A DNA stretch of 64,000 bases. Source: Candidatus Polarisedimenticolaceae bacterium (GTDB lineage Bacteria; Acidobacteriota; Polarisedimenticolia; Polarisedimenticolales; DASRJG01). How positions within the stretch are numbered: position 1 is the stretch's first letter; every line of letters starts with the position of its first letter. The stretch spans positions 788,204-852,203 of the forward strand of contig DASUCV010000004.1 of assembly GCA_036275915.1 (NCBI GenBank), in the 5' to 3' direction. The position numbers were made by a program, and so were the translations under genes. Below are positions 16,628 through 25,345 of this stretch, in pieces. The notes beneath the pieces were generated by a model. The model searched no databases, had not been told where the DNA came from, and saw nothing but the letters and a program-made list of their open reading frames with translations.

Positions 16628-18421
16628 ATGGCCGGTGCCGCCGCGCGCTCGACTTCGACCTTCGCGTACCGCGGGTTCGCCGCGATCGACGGCCGGCACC
16701 CGTATCGCGACGCGGTGCCCGGCGGATCGGTCGACTACGCCGCCAGGCGCCGCCACGACGGCGAGGTCGCCTTCTTCAACTTCGCGCTCGCGCGCGAGAT
16801 GGGCCTCCTGCCCGAGACGCATCCCGACCGGCTGACGCCGGGACTGAGGCGCGCCGTCCTCGACGCCTTCGCGCTCGCGATCATCAACGAGTACGACCTC
16901 GCGCACGGTCTCGCCGTCAAGCGTAAGGACCGCATGCCCCACCCCTACATGGCGACGCGCTACCTCCAGCTCCAGCACCCCGACCGCCGCGGGACGACGT
17001 CGGGCGACGGCCGCAGCGTCTGGAACGGCTCGTGGCGCCACGACGGGACGACCTGGGACCTCTCGAGCTGCGGGACCGGCGTCACGCGCCTCTGCCCCGC
17101 GACCGCCGAGACGAAGCGCTTCTACAAGAGCGGGAGCCGGAGTGCCTCGTACGGGTGCGGCACCGCGTCGGTCGACGAGGGGATGGCCGCGGCGCTCCTC
17201 TCCGAGACGTTCCACCGCAACGGGATCGCGACCGAGCGCGTGCTCGCGGTGATCGCGCTCCCGGGCGGCTTCGCGATCAACGTCCGCGCGGCGAAGAACC
17301 TCCTGCGTCCCTCGCACCTCTTCGCGCCGCTCAAGCAGAACGACCTGACGCGCCTCCGCTCGGTCGTCGACTACGCGATCGCGCGCGAGCGCGCGAACGG
17401 CGTCCTCCCGAAGGCGGGAGCCGCCGAAGAGGGCTACCGTTCCTTCGGCGCGTGGATCGCGCGCTCGTTCGCCCAGGCCGCCGCGACGTTCGAGCGCGAG
17501 TACGTCTTCTGCTGGCTCGACTGGGACGGCGACAACGTGCTCCTCGACGGCTCGATCATCGACTACGGCTCGGTGCGGCAGTTCGGCCTCTTCCACCGCG
17601 AGTACCGGTTCGACGACGGTCCGCGCTGGTCGACGACGCTGCCGGAGCAGAAGGCGAAGGCGCGAGCGATCGTGCGCTGCGTCGCACAGATCGTCGACGC
17701 GCTCGCGGCCGGGCGGCGCCGTCCCTTGCGCACCTTCGCCGGCGACCCTTTGCTCGTCCTCTTCGACCGCGAGTTCCAGGCGACGCGCGACCGCCTGCTC
17801 CTCCGCCGCATCGGCTTCGACGCGCGCTCGGAGCGCGCGCTCCTCGATCACGGCCGCGCGCTCGTCAAGCGGTTCGACCGCGCGCACGGCTGGTTCGAGG
17901 CCGCGCGCTCGGCACGCGGCCGGGTCGCCGTCCCCGACGGGATCACCTGGAACGCCGTCTACTCGACGCGCGATCTCCTCCGCGAGCTGCCGCGCATCTA
18001 CGCGCGCGAGGCGCGCGCCGTCCCCGCCGAGGTCGTCCTCGACATCGCGGCGTCGTCGTACGCGTCGCGCTCCGACCGCCGGGTCACCGCGGCGCGGAGG
18101 GGACGGGCCGACGAGTTCCAGGCGGCGTACCTGGCCCTGCTCCGCCGCGCCGCGCGTCTCACCGGGCGGACGACGAAGACGATCCTCTCGGGGGTCGCGT
18201 CGCGCTCGTCGGTCGTGAACGCCTACGCGCGCGTCACGGGGGACGCGGTCGCGCACGCCGCGGCGCACCTCACGCGCCGGCGGGCGAAGCTGGGGCCGGA
18301 CGCCCTCTACGAGATCGTCGACCGCTTCGCCGAGCTTCGGACCGCGCCCGACCGGCCCGACGCGAAACGCGTCTTCGACGAGCTCCTGGCGCTCGCGGTC
18401 TCGACGCGGGACGGGCTTTGA
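16628..18421 (+). CDS. divergent SelO-like pseudokinase (protein adenylyltransferase family)
   Basis: A 597-residue cytosolic protein. The order of motifs recalls SelO (YdiU), a pseudokinase that transfers AMP to protein hydroxyls: GDGRSVWNGSW near residue 125 (the SelO GDGRA loop), DLSSCGTGVTRLCP, a helix LLSETFHRNGIATERVL like the SelO EAM-LGIPTTRAL helix, and WLDWDGDNVLLDGSIIDYGS, matching the SelO NTDNMSILGLTIDYGP metal loop. Sequence divergence is large. The 3' end overlaps the facing S41 peptidase gene by about 150 bp. The start at 16628 is the ATG nearest the conserved part. Divergent from the methyltransferase gene. Activity is not proven. Confidence 0.65.
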   Translation: MAGAAARSTSTFAYRGFAAIDGRHPYRDAVPGGSVDYAARRRHDGEVAFFNFALAREMGLLPETHPDRLTPGLRRAVLDAFALAIINEYDLAHGLAVKRKDRMPHPYMATRYLQLQHPDRRGTTSGDGRSVWNGSWRHDGTTWDLSSCGTGVTRLCPATAETKRFYKSGSRSASYGCGTASVDEGMAAALLSETFHRNGIATERVLAVIALPGGFAINVRAAKNLLRPSHLFAPLKQNDLTRLRSVVDYAIARERANGVLPKAGAAEEGYRSFGAWIARSFAQAAATFEREYVFCWLDWDGDNVLLDGSIIDYGSVRQFGLFHREYRFDDGPRWSTTLPEQKAKARAIVRCVAQIVDALAAGRRRPLRTFAGDPLLVLFDREFQATRDRLLLRRIGFDARSERALLDHGRALVKRFDRAHGWFEAARSARGRVAVPDGITWNAVYSTRDLLRELPRIYAREARAVPAEVVLDIAASSYASRSDRRVTAARRGRADEFQAAYLALLRRAARLTGRTTKTILSGVASRSSVVNAYARVTGDAVAHAAAHLTRRRAKLGPDALYEIVDRFAELRTAPDRPDAKRVFDELLALAVSTRDGL

Positions 18422-19832
18422 CCAGGTCGAGCGCCTGAGCCAGAGCGTCGTCGGGGCTCGCGGGATGGTCGGGCACGATCCCGCGCCGCGCCGCCGCCTT
18501 GTCCGATCCCGCCATCTCGTAGCGCAGCACCGGAATCGTGACCTTCAGCTTCGACGCCGGCAGCGTGACGACGACCAGCTCGCCCGAGGCGTTGCCGTGG
18601 TATGCGCCGCCGGTCTCCTCGCCCACGAACGTCGCGCGCTTCTGGCTCCTCAAGACCGAGCAGAGCTGCGCGGCGGTCGAGAAGACTCGACCGTCGATGA
18701 GGACGACGACCTTTCCCTTGAACACGTCCTTCTGCGGGGCGATCGGCTCGGGGGCCAGCTCCGCGTCCCCGATCATGCGGTAGCGGTCGCTGTTCTCGAT
18801 CGAGAGGAGATGCCCGTCGAACTTGTCGTCGAACTCCGGTCCGAGGTGGGAGTACTGGTGGAGGAGCGAGAATCCGGCGGAGACCGCCTCGACGGAGTCG
18901 TAGAAGCGCACCGGCTTGTCGACGAGATACGACACGAGGAGCGGACCGTCGTTGGCGCCGCCGTCGTTCCCCCGCAGATCGATCACGAGATCGGACGTTC
19001 CCGCGCGCTTCAGCTCGGCGAACGAGGTCGCCAGGAACTTCGCGTAGTTCGGCCCGCCCTCGTCCTCCGCGGGGAGCGCGAACGTCTCCAGGGTCATGAC
19101 CGCGACCTTGCCGCCGCTCAGCATCTCGAGCCGTAGCGGCGGCGCCGCGGGCTTCGGGTCGGGATCGTGCCCGCCGGCCTCCGCGAGGTCGGCCTGCGTC
19201 ATCGCCATCACCGTCGCCGACGACTTCTTCCCCGCCGCGTCGCGCAGGTGGAGGAGGAACGCGCGCGGCCTCCCGAAGAAGACGGCGTAGTACGTCTGGA
19301 AGTCGTCGGTGATCCGCGCGTACTTCCCGGTGAGGATGTCGGCGTCGCCGCTCACGTGATCGAGCATCGTCCCGACGAGGCGCGCGGTCGTATCGCCGTT
19401 GATCGCGAGCACCTCGAGCCCCTTCGGCACCTCGTTCCCCGGCGAATCGACGACGAAGAGGCGGCCGTCGGTGCACCGGAGCGTCACCGGGAACAGGCGC
19501 GCCTCCTCGCGGAGATATCTCCGGTAGTCGCCGCTCAGAAACGCGCGCGTGTGCCCGTCCTTCACCTTGGCGAGGAGCGCCGTCACCTCGCCGTAGAACT
19601 TCGCCTCGTCCATCGGCTTGTCGATCGCCCGGGCCGCCGAGGCGAGCGCGCGGTCCATCGCGCCCTGCGGGACGTAACGGTACAGCCCGGGGTGCGACTG
19701 CTGGAGGAGCTGCTCGAGCGCGGTCATGTCCGAGCGCAGCCCGTCGGCGGGGATCGGCGCCGCCGGATCGAACGCGGCGGCCGCGGCGGTGAGCCCGGCC
19801 GCGAGCAGGAGGGCGAGAGTGGCGCGTCGCAC
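18270..19832 (-). CDS. exported S41 (tail-specific/CtpA-like) serine peptidase
   Basis: A 520-residue exported S41-family peptidase. The GTG start at 19832 begins a signal peptide (ALLLAAGLTAAAAAF). The N-terminal helical region LLAKVKDGHTRAFLSG holds the family K-x-GHT motif; LVIDLRGNDGGANDGPLL is the S41 hallmark; the likely nucleophile is the Ser in GRVFSTAAQLC. The PDZ-like insert is short. The last 45 or so residues are very Arg-rich and antisense to the end of the SelO-like gene, so the true protein may end earlier by function but there is no earlier stop. It is divergent from the GGCT gene with 15 bp between starts. Confidence 0.84.
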   Translation of the reverse strand: MRRATLALLLAAGLTAAAAAFDPAAPIPADGLRSDMTALEQLLQQSHPGLYRYVPQGAMDRALASAARAIDKPMDEAKFYGEVTALLAKVKDGHTRAFLSGDYRRYLREEARLFPVTLRCTDGRLFVVDSPGNEVPKGLEVLAINGDTTARLVGTMLDHVSGDADILTGKYARITDDFQTYYAVFFGRPRAFLLHLRDAAGKKSSATVMAMTQADLAEAGGHDPDPKPAAPPLRLEMLSGGKVAVMTLETFALPAEDEGGPNYAKFLATSFAELKRAGTSDLVIDLRGNDGGANDGPLLVSYLVDKPVRFYDSVEAVSAGFSLLHQYSHLGPEFDDKFDGHLLSIENSDRYRMIGDAELAPEPIAPQKDVFKGKVVVLIDGRVFSTAAQLCSVLRSQKRATFVGEETGGAYHGNASGELVVVTLPASKLKVTIPVLRYEMAGSDKAAARRGIVPDHPASPDDALAQALDLVKARPASRPRAPGARRRRVSRRAGRARSEARRSGRRSRRGRPAPASPAGA

Positions 19833-19847
19833 GGTAGACTCGACAGC

Positions 19848-20723
19848 ATGCACTACTTCGGCTACGGCTCCAACCTGAACCGCCTCGACCTCGATCGCTG
19901 GTGCGCACGCCGCGACCTCCCCGCGCTGAACCTGAAGCCCGAGGGGCTGGCATTCCTGCCCGACCGCACCCTCGCCTTCTCGCATCGCTCGACGACCCGC
20001 GCGGGCGGGGTGCTCGACGTCCCCGAGGCGGTGGGCCGCGCGGTCCAGGGGGTCGTCTTTCGGTGCGCCGACGAGCGGACGCTCACGACGCTCGACCGCA
20101 AGGAGAACGAGGGGCACGTCTACCGCCGCATCGAGGAGATCGTCATCACGCCGGGCGGCGGCGAGTCGCCGGCGTTCCTCTACGAGGTCGATCCGCGCTT
20201 CCGAGAAACTTACGTCCCGCCGAACCCGGACTACCTCGACGCGGTGAGGCGAGGGTACGAGGCGCACGGTGTCGAGCTGGACGCGCTCGAAGAAGCCGCC
20301 AAGGGCAAGACGCCGGCCGGCGCGGTCGCGACCCTCTTCGTCTACGGGACGCTCCGGCGCGGCGAGATGCGCCACCCGATCCTCGAGCGGCACGGCGGGC
20401 GACTCATCGGCGAGGGACGCATCGAGGGGACGCTCGTCGATCTGGGCCCGCACCCGGGTTTGATCGGGCAGGCGCGCGAGCACCCGGTCGTCGGCGAAAT
20501 CTACGCCTTCGACGATCTCGCGCGGGTCCTGGGCGAGACCGATCGCGTCGAGGGGTTCCTCGGGTTCGGCGATCCCTCGTCGCAGTACCGCCGCGGCGTC
20601 GTCTCGGTCTCGCTCGGGGGGGACGCTCCGTCCGTCATGGCATGGACCTACCTCTTCGCCGGAGAGGTCTCGGGCTTACCGGTGGTTCCCGGGGGGATCT
20701 GGCGGCGCCAGCACGTCACGTAA
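19848..20723 (+). CDS. tandem gamma-glutamylcyclotransferase-fold protein
   Basis: A 291-residue protein with two gamma-glutamylcyclotransferase-like domains in one chain. Domain 1 begins at residue 1 with YFGYGSNLN; domain 2 begins near residue 164 with LFVYGTLRRGEMRHPIL. Each opening is the family's Y-G-S/T-L loop that binds the gamma-glutamyl group. The catalytic Glu of this fold is likely in the first domain near DRKENEGHVYRR; the second resembles the GGACT/BtrG group (ETDRVEGFLGFG). It is cytosolic. It is divergent from the S41 gene (15 bp) and its 3' end overlaps the facing gene by 48 bp. Substrate (glutathione breakdown products or another gamma-glutamylamine) is unknown. Confidence 0.85.
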   Translation: MHYFGYGSNLNRLDLDRWCARRDLPALNLKPEGLAFLPDRTLAFSHRSTTRAGGVLDVPEAVGRAVQGVVFRCADERTLTTLDRKENEGHVYRRIEEIVITPGGGESPAFLYEVDPRFRETYVPPNPDYLDAVRRGYEAHGVELDALEEAAKGKTPAGAVATLFVYGTLRRGEMRHPILERHGGRLIGEGRIEGTLVDLGPHPGLIGQAREHPVVGEIYAFDDLARVLGETDRVEGFLGFGDPSSQYRRGVVSVSLGGDAPSVMAWTYLFAGEVSGLPVVPGGIWRRQHVT

Positions 20724-21683
20724 CGGGCGGCCGCAGACCGCCTCGATCGTGTACCGGCGCGGGTCTTCGAGCTTCCCGCTCTCGACGAGAGCGTGAATCA
20801 CCTGCTCCGAGGCGGTGTAGCGCCCGCGCGCCGCGTACGCTTGCCGCCGCGCCTGGACGAGCGGGTCGTCGAGCAGGGGGCAGTACTTCACGATGACCGG
20901 CAGCACCTTCTTCCACCGCGACGGCGTGTAGATGTTCGGCTGCCAGCTCTCGTCCCACTCCGGCGACACGTACGCGGCGATGTCGAACGGCCGCTTGACG
21001 CGCCAACCCTGCGGCGTCTTCTCGAGGTTGGGGTCGGGGCCGAAGCAGAAGCTCTGCCAGAAGAGCAGGCCCTGGTAGTTCGCCTCCTGGTCGGCGAGCG
21101 AGAAGATTCCCGACGCCCCGAGCCCGAGGATCCCTTTCTCGCCGGCGAGGCCGAGGCTGAGCGCCTTCAAGACCGCCTCGTCGTCGGGCCGGCCCATCTT
21201 CTTGTAGTAGTGGTACGAGATGAAGAGCCACGCCCCCTCGGAGAAGAAGTGGCTGATCTTGTCGGTGCCGATGCGCACGCCGTCGATCTCGATCGTCGGG
21301 CTCGGCGGCATGAACTTGATCGGGTCGAACGGACTCGTCGCGCCGTAGAGCCAGTCGTGCCGGTACGACAGCTCCTCCGCGGGCGCCTTCGGCACGCGAT
21401 CGACCTGCGAGGTGTTCACGACCCACATCTCCGGCTTCTGGAAGAGGAGCCAGCTGAAGCGGTGACGGATCGCCTTCCTCACGCGGTCGCAGCTGCACTC
21501 GTCGGCGCCGAGGCGCTCGTTCACGTCCTTCAGTGCGATCGCGATCTCGGCGTTGATCTTCCGGTTGATCGCGGCGGACGCATCGTCCAGGTGCCGCGTC
21601 CACGCATAGTACTGGTCGGTCTCGAGCGCGCGCGCCGGGAGCGACGCGACGATCAGGAGCAAGACCGCCGCGGCGAAGCGCAC
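20676..21683 (-). CDS. exported hypothetical protein, 335 residues
   Basis: A 335-residue exported protein with signal peptide MRFAAAVLLLIVASLPARA. I do not recognise the family. Seen are two cysteines close together (ECSCDRV), IGTDKISHFFSEGAW with a histidine that might be catalytic or metal-binding, and LGLGASGIFSLADQEANYQG. The repeated aromatic residues suggest a periplasmic or surface role. It is the last gene of a coupled minus-strand set with miaE and the 169-residue protein: only one base separates it from the previous stop. Its 3' end overlaps the double-GGCT gene on the other strand by 48 bp. Confidence 0.72.
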   Translation of the reverse strand: MRFAAAVLLLIVASLPARALETDQYYAWTRHLDDASAAINRKINAEIAIALKDVNERLGADECSCDRVRKAIRHRFSWLLFQKPEMWVVNTSQVDRVPKAPAEELSYRHDWLYGATSPFDPIKFMPPSPTIEIDGVRIGTDKISHFFSEGAWLFISYHYYKKMGRPDDEAVLKALSLGLAGEKGILGLGASGIFSLADQEANYQGLLFWQSFCFGPDPNLEKTPQGWRVKRPFDIAAYVSPEWDESWQPNIYTPSRWKKVLPVIVKYCPLLDDPLVQARRQAYAARGRYTASEQVIHALVESGKLEDPRRYTIEAVCGRPLRDVLAPPDPPGNHR

Positions 21684-21684
21684 G

Positions 21685-22194
21685 TCAGAACCCCCAGCCG
21701 ACGCCGCCGAACAGGCGCCACGAGCGCGGGTCGGCGCCGGGATCGACCGGCCGGTACGCGCCTGCCGTGATGCTGAACTGCGTGATCGTGAACGCCGCCT
21801 CGCCTCCCCAGAACGTCACGCCGTGCGGGTCGAGGTTCGACGACCCCCACGTGCGAAGGAGCGCCATGCGCAACCCGTACCCGAGGTAGACGCGTTTCAG
21901 AAGCCACTTCGCGGCGCCTGTCTCGCCGACGAGGGAGCCGTATCCGATCGCCAGCTTTCCCGCTCCCCATCCGACCGTCCCCTGGACGGTCGCTCCGCGG
22001 TACGGGCACACGGTCGTGCAGTCGTAGTCGGCGGGCATGCTCGTGACGATCGTCCCAAAGGTGAACGACACCTGCCCCGGGTACTCCAGGGCCGCGCGTA
22101 TCAGCCCACCCGACCGCCGCTCCATCGGCGCGTCGTCGGCGAGCGCCGCCGTCGTCCCCAGGAGGACGGCGATGATCACGGCCGCTCGCCTCAT
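21685..22194 (-). CDS. exported small outer-membrane-like protein
   Basis: A 169-residue protein with signal peptide MRRAAVIIAVLLGTTAALA. The mature part is rich in alternating Gly/aromatic strands (GATVQGTVGWGAGKLAIGYGSL, split here by eye into short strands) and ends SWRLFGGVGWGF, with a terminal Phe as in outer-membrane barrels. This fits a small eight-strand barrel, but no family name can be given. The start overlaps the miaE stop by four bases (ATGA), so it is translationally coupled to it. It and the next gene probably work together at the cell surface. Confidence 0.7.
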   Translation of the reverse strand: MRRAAVIIAVLLGTTAALADDAPMERRSGGLIRAALEYPGQVSFTFGTIVTSMPADYDCTTVCPYRGATVQGTVGWGAGKLAIGYGSLVGETGAAKWLLKRVYLGYGLRMALLRTWGSSNLDPHGVTFWGGEAAFTITQFSITAGAYRPVDPGADPRSWRLFGGVGWGF

Positions 22195-22784
22195 CCGTGG
22201 ACCGTCGGCCCGACTCCCAAGCCCGCGGTGATGTCGCGCTCGACCTCGAGCCATTGACGCCAGCGCGCCTCGAGGAGGCCGGCCGGCATGAGACGAGCGG
22301 CCAGCCCGTAGAACAAACGCCAGTGCCGCGCCTCGGCGGGGCCGAGGTCGTGGAGCAGCGCCGCGACCTCCGGATCGTCGAGCACCTCCGCGAGCCGCGT
22401 GAACCGCTCGCAGCTCCGCGCCTCGATGAGCGCGCCGACGAGCAGGCGATCGACCTGCCGCTCCGGCTCGCGCTTCGTCTCCATCCGGTCGTGAAGGCCG
22501 CGCACCCAGGGGTTCGTGCGCCGCCCCGCCGGCTGGATCTTGCGGCGACGCAGGATCCCCGCGACGCGGCGGAGATGCGCGATCTCCTCGGCGGCGAGCG
22601 ACGACATCCGCTCGACCAGCTCCTCGTCGGCCGGGTATTGCCCGATGAGCGACAAGGCGTTCAGCGCCGCCTGCTGCTCGCACACGGCGTGATCGGCGAG
22701 GAACACGTCGAGCGAGCGCGACGCGATCTCGGCCCACGACCGCGGCGTCACCGACAGGAGCGGCAGCTCTTCGTCCGTGCTCAT
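22191..22784 (-). CDS. miaE: tRNA-(ms2io6A)-hydroxylase
   Basis: A 197-residue MiaE-type diiron monooxygenase that hydroxylates the isopentenyl group of ms2i6A at position 37 of tRNAs reading UNN codons. The ferritin-like iron ligands can be seen as repeated E and ExxH motifs: EQQAALNAL, EEIAHLRRV, EARSCERF and EARHWRLF. The length is normal for the family. The start at 22784 (MSTDEELPL) is preferred to an upstream ATG that would put unrelated residues in front. It is divergent from lpxL with about 35 bp between starts, and is the first gene of a three-gene coupled operon whose other members are unrelated exported proteins. Confidence 0.9.
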   Translation of the reverse strand: MSTDEELPLLSVTPRSWAEIASRSLDVFLADHAVCEQQAALNALSLIGQYPADEELVERMSSLAAEEIAHLRRVAGILRRRKIQPAGRRTNPWVRGLHDRMETKREPERQVDRLLVGALIEARSCERFTRLAEVLDDPEVAALLHDLGPAEARHWRLFYGLAARLMPAGLLEARWRQWLEVERDITAGLGVGPTVHG

Positions 22785-22819
22785 GCCCCACGCGAAAAGA
22801 GACGGATTATAGTCGCGCC

Positions 22820-23728
22820 GTGGGCTCCTCACCTTCCGCGGGCAAGCGCCTCCGCTTCGCGCTCGAAACCGCCGCCGCCACGACCCTCCTGGCGCTGGCG
22901 CGCGCCCTCCCCGAAGCGCTCCTCGCGGGCCTCGGCCGCATGATGGGCTCGCTCGCCTACCGCCTCGACCGCAAGCACACGCGCGTCGCGCTCGAGAACC
23001 TGAAAACCGCCTTCGGCGACGCGCTCACGGACGCCGACCGCCGCCGCATCGTCCGCGAGTGCTGGCGCCACTACGGCCGCATCACGGCGAGCGGCGCCGC
23101 CTTCCCCCGCCTCACCAAGGACGACATCGGCACCACGATCCGCTACGAGAACGTCGACGCCCTCCGCTCCGCCTACGCCGAGGGGAAAGGCGTCCTCGTC
23201 ATCTCCGGCCACTACGGCCACTGGGAGCTCGTCGCCTACATGCAGGGCTTCCTCGGCTGCCCCATGCTCATGATCACGAAGCCGATGGAGAATCCCCGCC
23301 TCGAGCGCGCGCTCGCAAGCGTCCGCCAAGGATCCGGCAACGAGGTCGTCGCGAAGGAGAACGCGATGCGCTCGGCCGTCAAGGCGCTCGCGCGCGGCAT
23401 CGGCGTCGCCGTCATGATCGATCAGGACGCGCGCAAGGCCGGCATCTTCGTCCCGTTCTTCGGCCGCCCCGCCTCCACGATCCCGACCGTCGGCATGATG
23501 CATCTGCGCACCGGCGCCGCGGTCGTCGGCGTCTGCGCCTACCCCGAATCCGACGGGGGTTGGACGATCGTCTACGAGCGGTTCAAGTTCGACGGGCTCA
23601 CCGGCGACCGCGACACCGACGTGCGCCGCATCACCGCCGAGACGACCTCATGGCTCGAAGGGAAGGTCCGCGAGCGACCGGAGTTGTGGATGTGGATGCA
23701 CCGGCGGTGGAAGACGAACGCGCCTTAG
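22820..23728 (+). CDS. LpxL/HtrB-family lipid A lauroyl acyltransferase
   Basis: A 302-residue inner-membrane acyltransferase of the LpxL/LpxM family, which adds a secondary acyl chain to lipid A. An N-terminal membrane helix (TAAATTLLALARALPEALLAG) is followed by the catalytic HxxxxE box GHYGHWELVA and the conserved block VAVMIDQDARKAGIFVPFFGRPAST, and by the ending WMWMHRRWKT typical of the family. The start is GTG at 22820. It supports an outer membrane with lipopolysaccharide. It is divergent from miaE. Other acyltransferases of this family act on other lipids, so the exact acceptor is inferred. Confidence 0.92.
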   Translation: MGSSPSAGKRLRFALETAAATTLLALARALPEALLAGLGRMMGSLAYRLDRKHTRVALENLKTAFGDALTDADRRRIVRECWRHYGRITASGAAFPRLTKDDIGTTIRYENVDALRSAYAEGKGVLVISGHYGHWELVAYMQGFLGCPMLMITKPMENPRLERALASVRQGSGNEVVAKENAMRSAVKALARGIGVAVMIDQDARKAGIFVPFFGRPASTIPTVGMMHLRTGAAVVGVCAYPESDGGWTIVYERFKFDGLTGDRDTDVRRITAETTSWLEGKVRERPELWMWMHRRWKTNAP

Positions 23729-23734
23729 CGAAGC

Positions 23735-24016
23735 TCATCGTCCGCGTTCACTCGCGAACCGCTTGGCAGCGTCGGCCATCGCCTTGGCCCTCACCACCGC
23801 TCGATCCCTCGGCGGCGCTTGCGTCACGAGCGACTGGACGAGAGTTCTGGCCGCCTCCGAAACCTGCTCGACCGCCGCGTTGAACGCGACTTCGTTGGCC
23901 TTCGAGGGCTTCTGGAAGCCGCTCAGCTTCCGCACGAACTGGATCGCGGATGCCTGGATCTCCTCATCGGTCGCCGGCGGTTCGAAGTTGAAGAGCGTCT
24001 TGATGTTCCTGCACAT
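23735..24016 (-). CDS. DUF2277 family protein
   Basis: A 93-residue soluble protein matching DUF2277. The N-terminus MCRNIKTLFNFEPPATDEEI is characteristic and contains a conserved Cys at residue 2, followed by SAIQFVRKLSGFQKPSKANE. The fold and function are not known. It is the last gene of a minus-strand set headed by the methyltransferase and the DUF3052 protein, 22 bp behind DUF3052. It converges on the lpxL gene. Confidence 0.92.
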   Translation of the reverse strand: MCRNIKTLFNFEPPATDEEIQASAIQFVRKLSGFQKPSKANEVAFNAAVEQVSEAARTLVQSLVTQAPPRDRAVVRAKAMADAAKRFASERGR

Positions 24017-24038
24017 GGTGCTTACTCCTTCCCCCGGC

Positions 24039-24443
24039 TCAACGCAGTTCCTTACGGACGACCAGCTTGAGTCCCGACCAGACGTCGTTGACGGCGCAGA
24101 CTTTGATGTCGACGTATCCCAGAGGAAGGGCCACCTCGCGGATCACGTCTTCCGTGACGGTGGACGGCACACCCGACGACTTCTTGGGCCACGAGATCCA
24201 GACCGGCGTGTCGGGCTTCAAGGTACGACGGAACGTGACGAGGCGATCGGCCAGATCGCCCTTGGCCGTGACGAAGACGTGAGCCAAGTCGACATTCGCG
24301 CTGACCCGGGAGATGAATCGCACGCCCGCCGGTAACGGCTCGAGGTTCGTCTTGAAACCAGCCGGAGCACCGAGCAAGAGCACCTCGCTCTCCGGCGTGA
24401 TGCCGAGCTTCTTCGCGAGCGGCGGTCCGGAGTAACCGGACAT
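24039..24443 (-). CDS. DUF3052 family protein
   Basis: A 134-residue protein of the DUF3052 family, starting MSGYSGPPLAKKLGI and holding VWISWPKKSSGVPS and VCAVNDVWSGLKLVVRK. These blocks are family hallmarks. The ATG at 24443 shares a base with the stop of the methyltransferase gene (TGATG); a GTG one codon earlier is also possible. It has no signal peptide. Function unknown. In many genomes it stands alone; here it is coupled to a methyltransferase, which suggests co-expression but not a shared reaction. Confidence 0.9.
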   Translation of the reverse strand: MSGYSGPPLAKKLGITPESEVLLLGAPAGFKTNLEPLPAGVRFISRVSANVDLAHVFVTAKGDLADRLVTFRRTLKPDTPVWISWPKKSSGVPSTVTEDVIREVALPLGYVDIKVCAVNDVWSGLKLVVRKELR

Positions 24444-25246
24444 CACACCTTGATCGCGCGCGTCATCAGGTAATCCTGCCGGATGATGTTGTCCGCGAAA
24501 TACGGCGCGACGAGCGCGTCGTACTCGCTGCGGAATTGCTTGAGCCGTCCGGGATCGGACGCGCTCAACATCTCGACGAGCTTCAGCATCGGGCCGGCGG
24601 TCTGCTCGATGCGGTCGCGGTAGTTCCGCTCGCTGAGCGCGGGAACGAGCATGCAGTCGCGGTCGAAGTGGATGTCTCGCACCCCTTTGCCGAGCCGCTC
24701 TCGAATGACCGACACGTCACCCCATTGCGGCGGCGGCGAGACACCCGGCGGCGGTGGCGGCATGTAGCTTCCGACGAGGCTGAAGCTGGCGCCGATCAGA
24801 AGCTCGGGCGGCCAGGTGGAGAACGCGATCATCCCGCCCGGCTTCAGCACGCGGAGCATCTGAGCGATCGCGACATCGGGGCGCGGCGCGAACATGTGGC
24901 CGAACTGGCTCGTGACGACGTCGAACGTGGCGTCCGCGTACGGCAACGCCTCGACGTCCCCTTCTCGGAAATCGATGTCGACGCCCGCGACGACCGCGTT
25001 CTCCCTCGCTCGCTCGAGCAGCTCCGGCGTGAGATCGAGCCCACGCACGTGCGCTCCCGCTAGCGCCGCGGTGATCGCGACGACGCCCGTGCCGCAGGCG
25101 ACGTCCAGGACCTCCATCCCCGCCCGAACGCCGGCGTGGCGCACGAGGCGCGCCGCCGCCGGAGTCGTCATCATCTCGAGGGGTGCGAAATGCTTCCATC
25201 CCTGACGTTGGTTCTCTTTGAACTTGGCGATGGCGTCGTCGGTCAT
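24443..25246 (-). CDS. class I SAM-dependent methyltransferase
   Basis: A 267-residue methyltransferase of the UbiE/COQ5-like type. Motif I is LDVACGTGVVAITAAL, followed by VRGLDLTPELLERA, FREGDVEALPYADATFD and MLRVLKPGGMIAFSTW. The start at 25246 (MTDDAIAKF) is chosen because it follows an AGG-rich ribosome site (GAGGTTTC) and the family's usual N-terminus; an upstream ATG adds unrelated residues. It is the first gene of the DUF3052/DUF2277 operon. The middle has a proline-rich loop (MPPPPPGVSPPPQ) not usual in the family. Substrate unknown. Confidence 0.88.
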   Translation of the reverse strand: MTDDAIAKFKENQRQGWKHFAPLEMMTTPAAARLVRHAGVRAGMEVLDVACGTGVVAITAALAGAHVRGLDLTPELLERARENAVVAGVDIDFREGDVEALPYADATFDVVTSQFGHMFAPRPDVAIAQMLRVLKPGGMIAFSTWPPELLIGASFSLVGSYMPPPPPGVSPPPQWGDVSVIRERLGKGVRDIHFDRDCMLVPALSERNYRDRIEQTAGPMLKLVEMLSASDPGRLKQFRSEYDALVAPYFADNIIRQDYLMTRAIKV

Positions 25247-25345
25247 GAAACCTCCGTCGTGAGAGCATACCCTTCTCGAGCGCAGGTCCTCACGGAAGAC
25301 GAGCTTCAACGCCGATCGCGATAACAACGGAGACGTGGCGCACCA

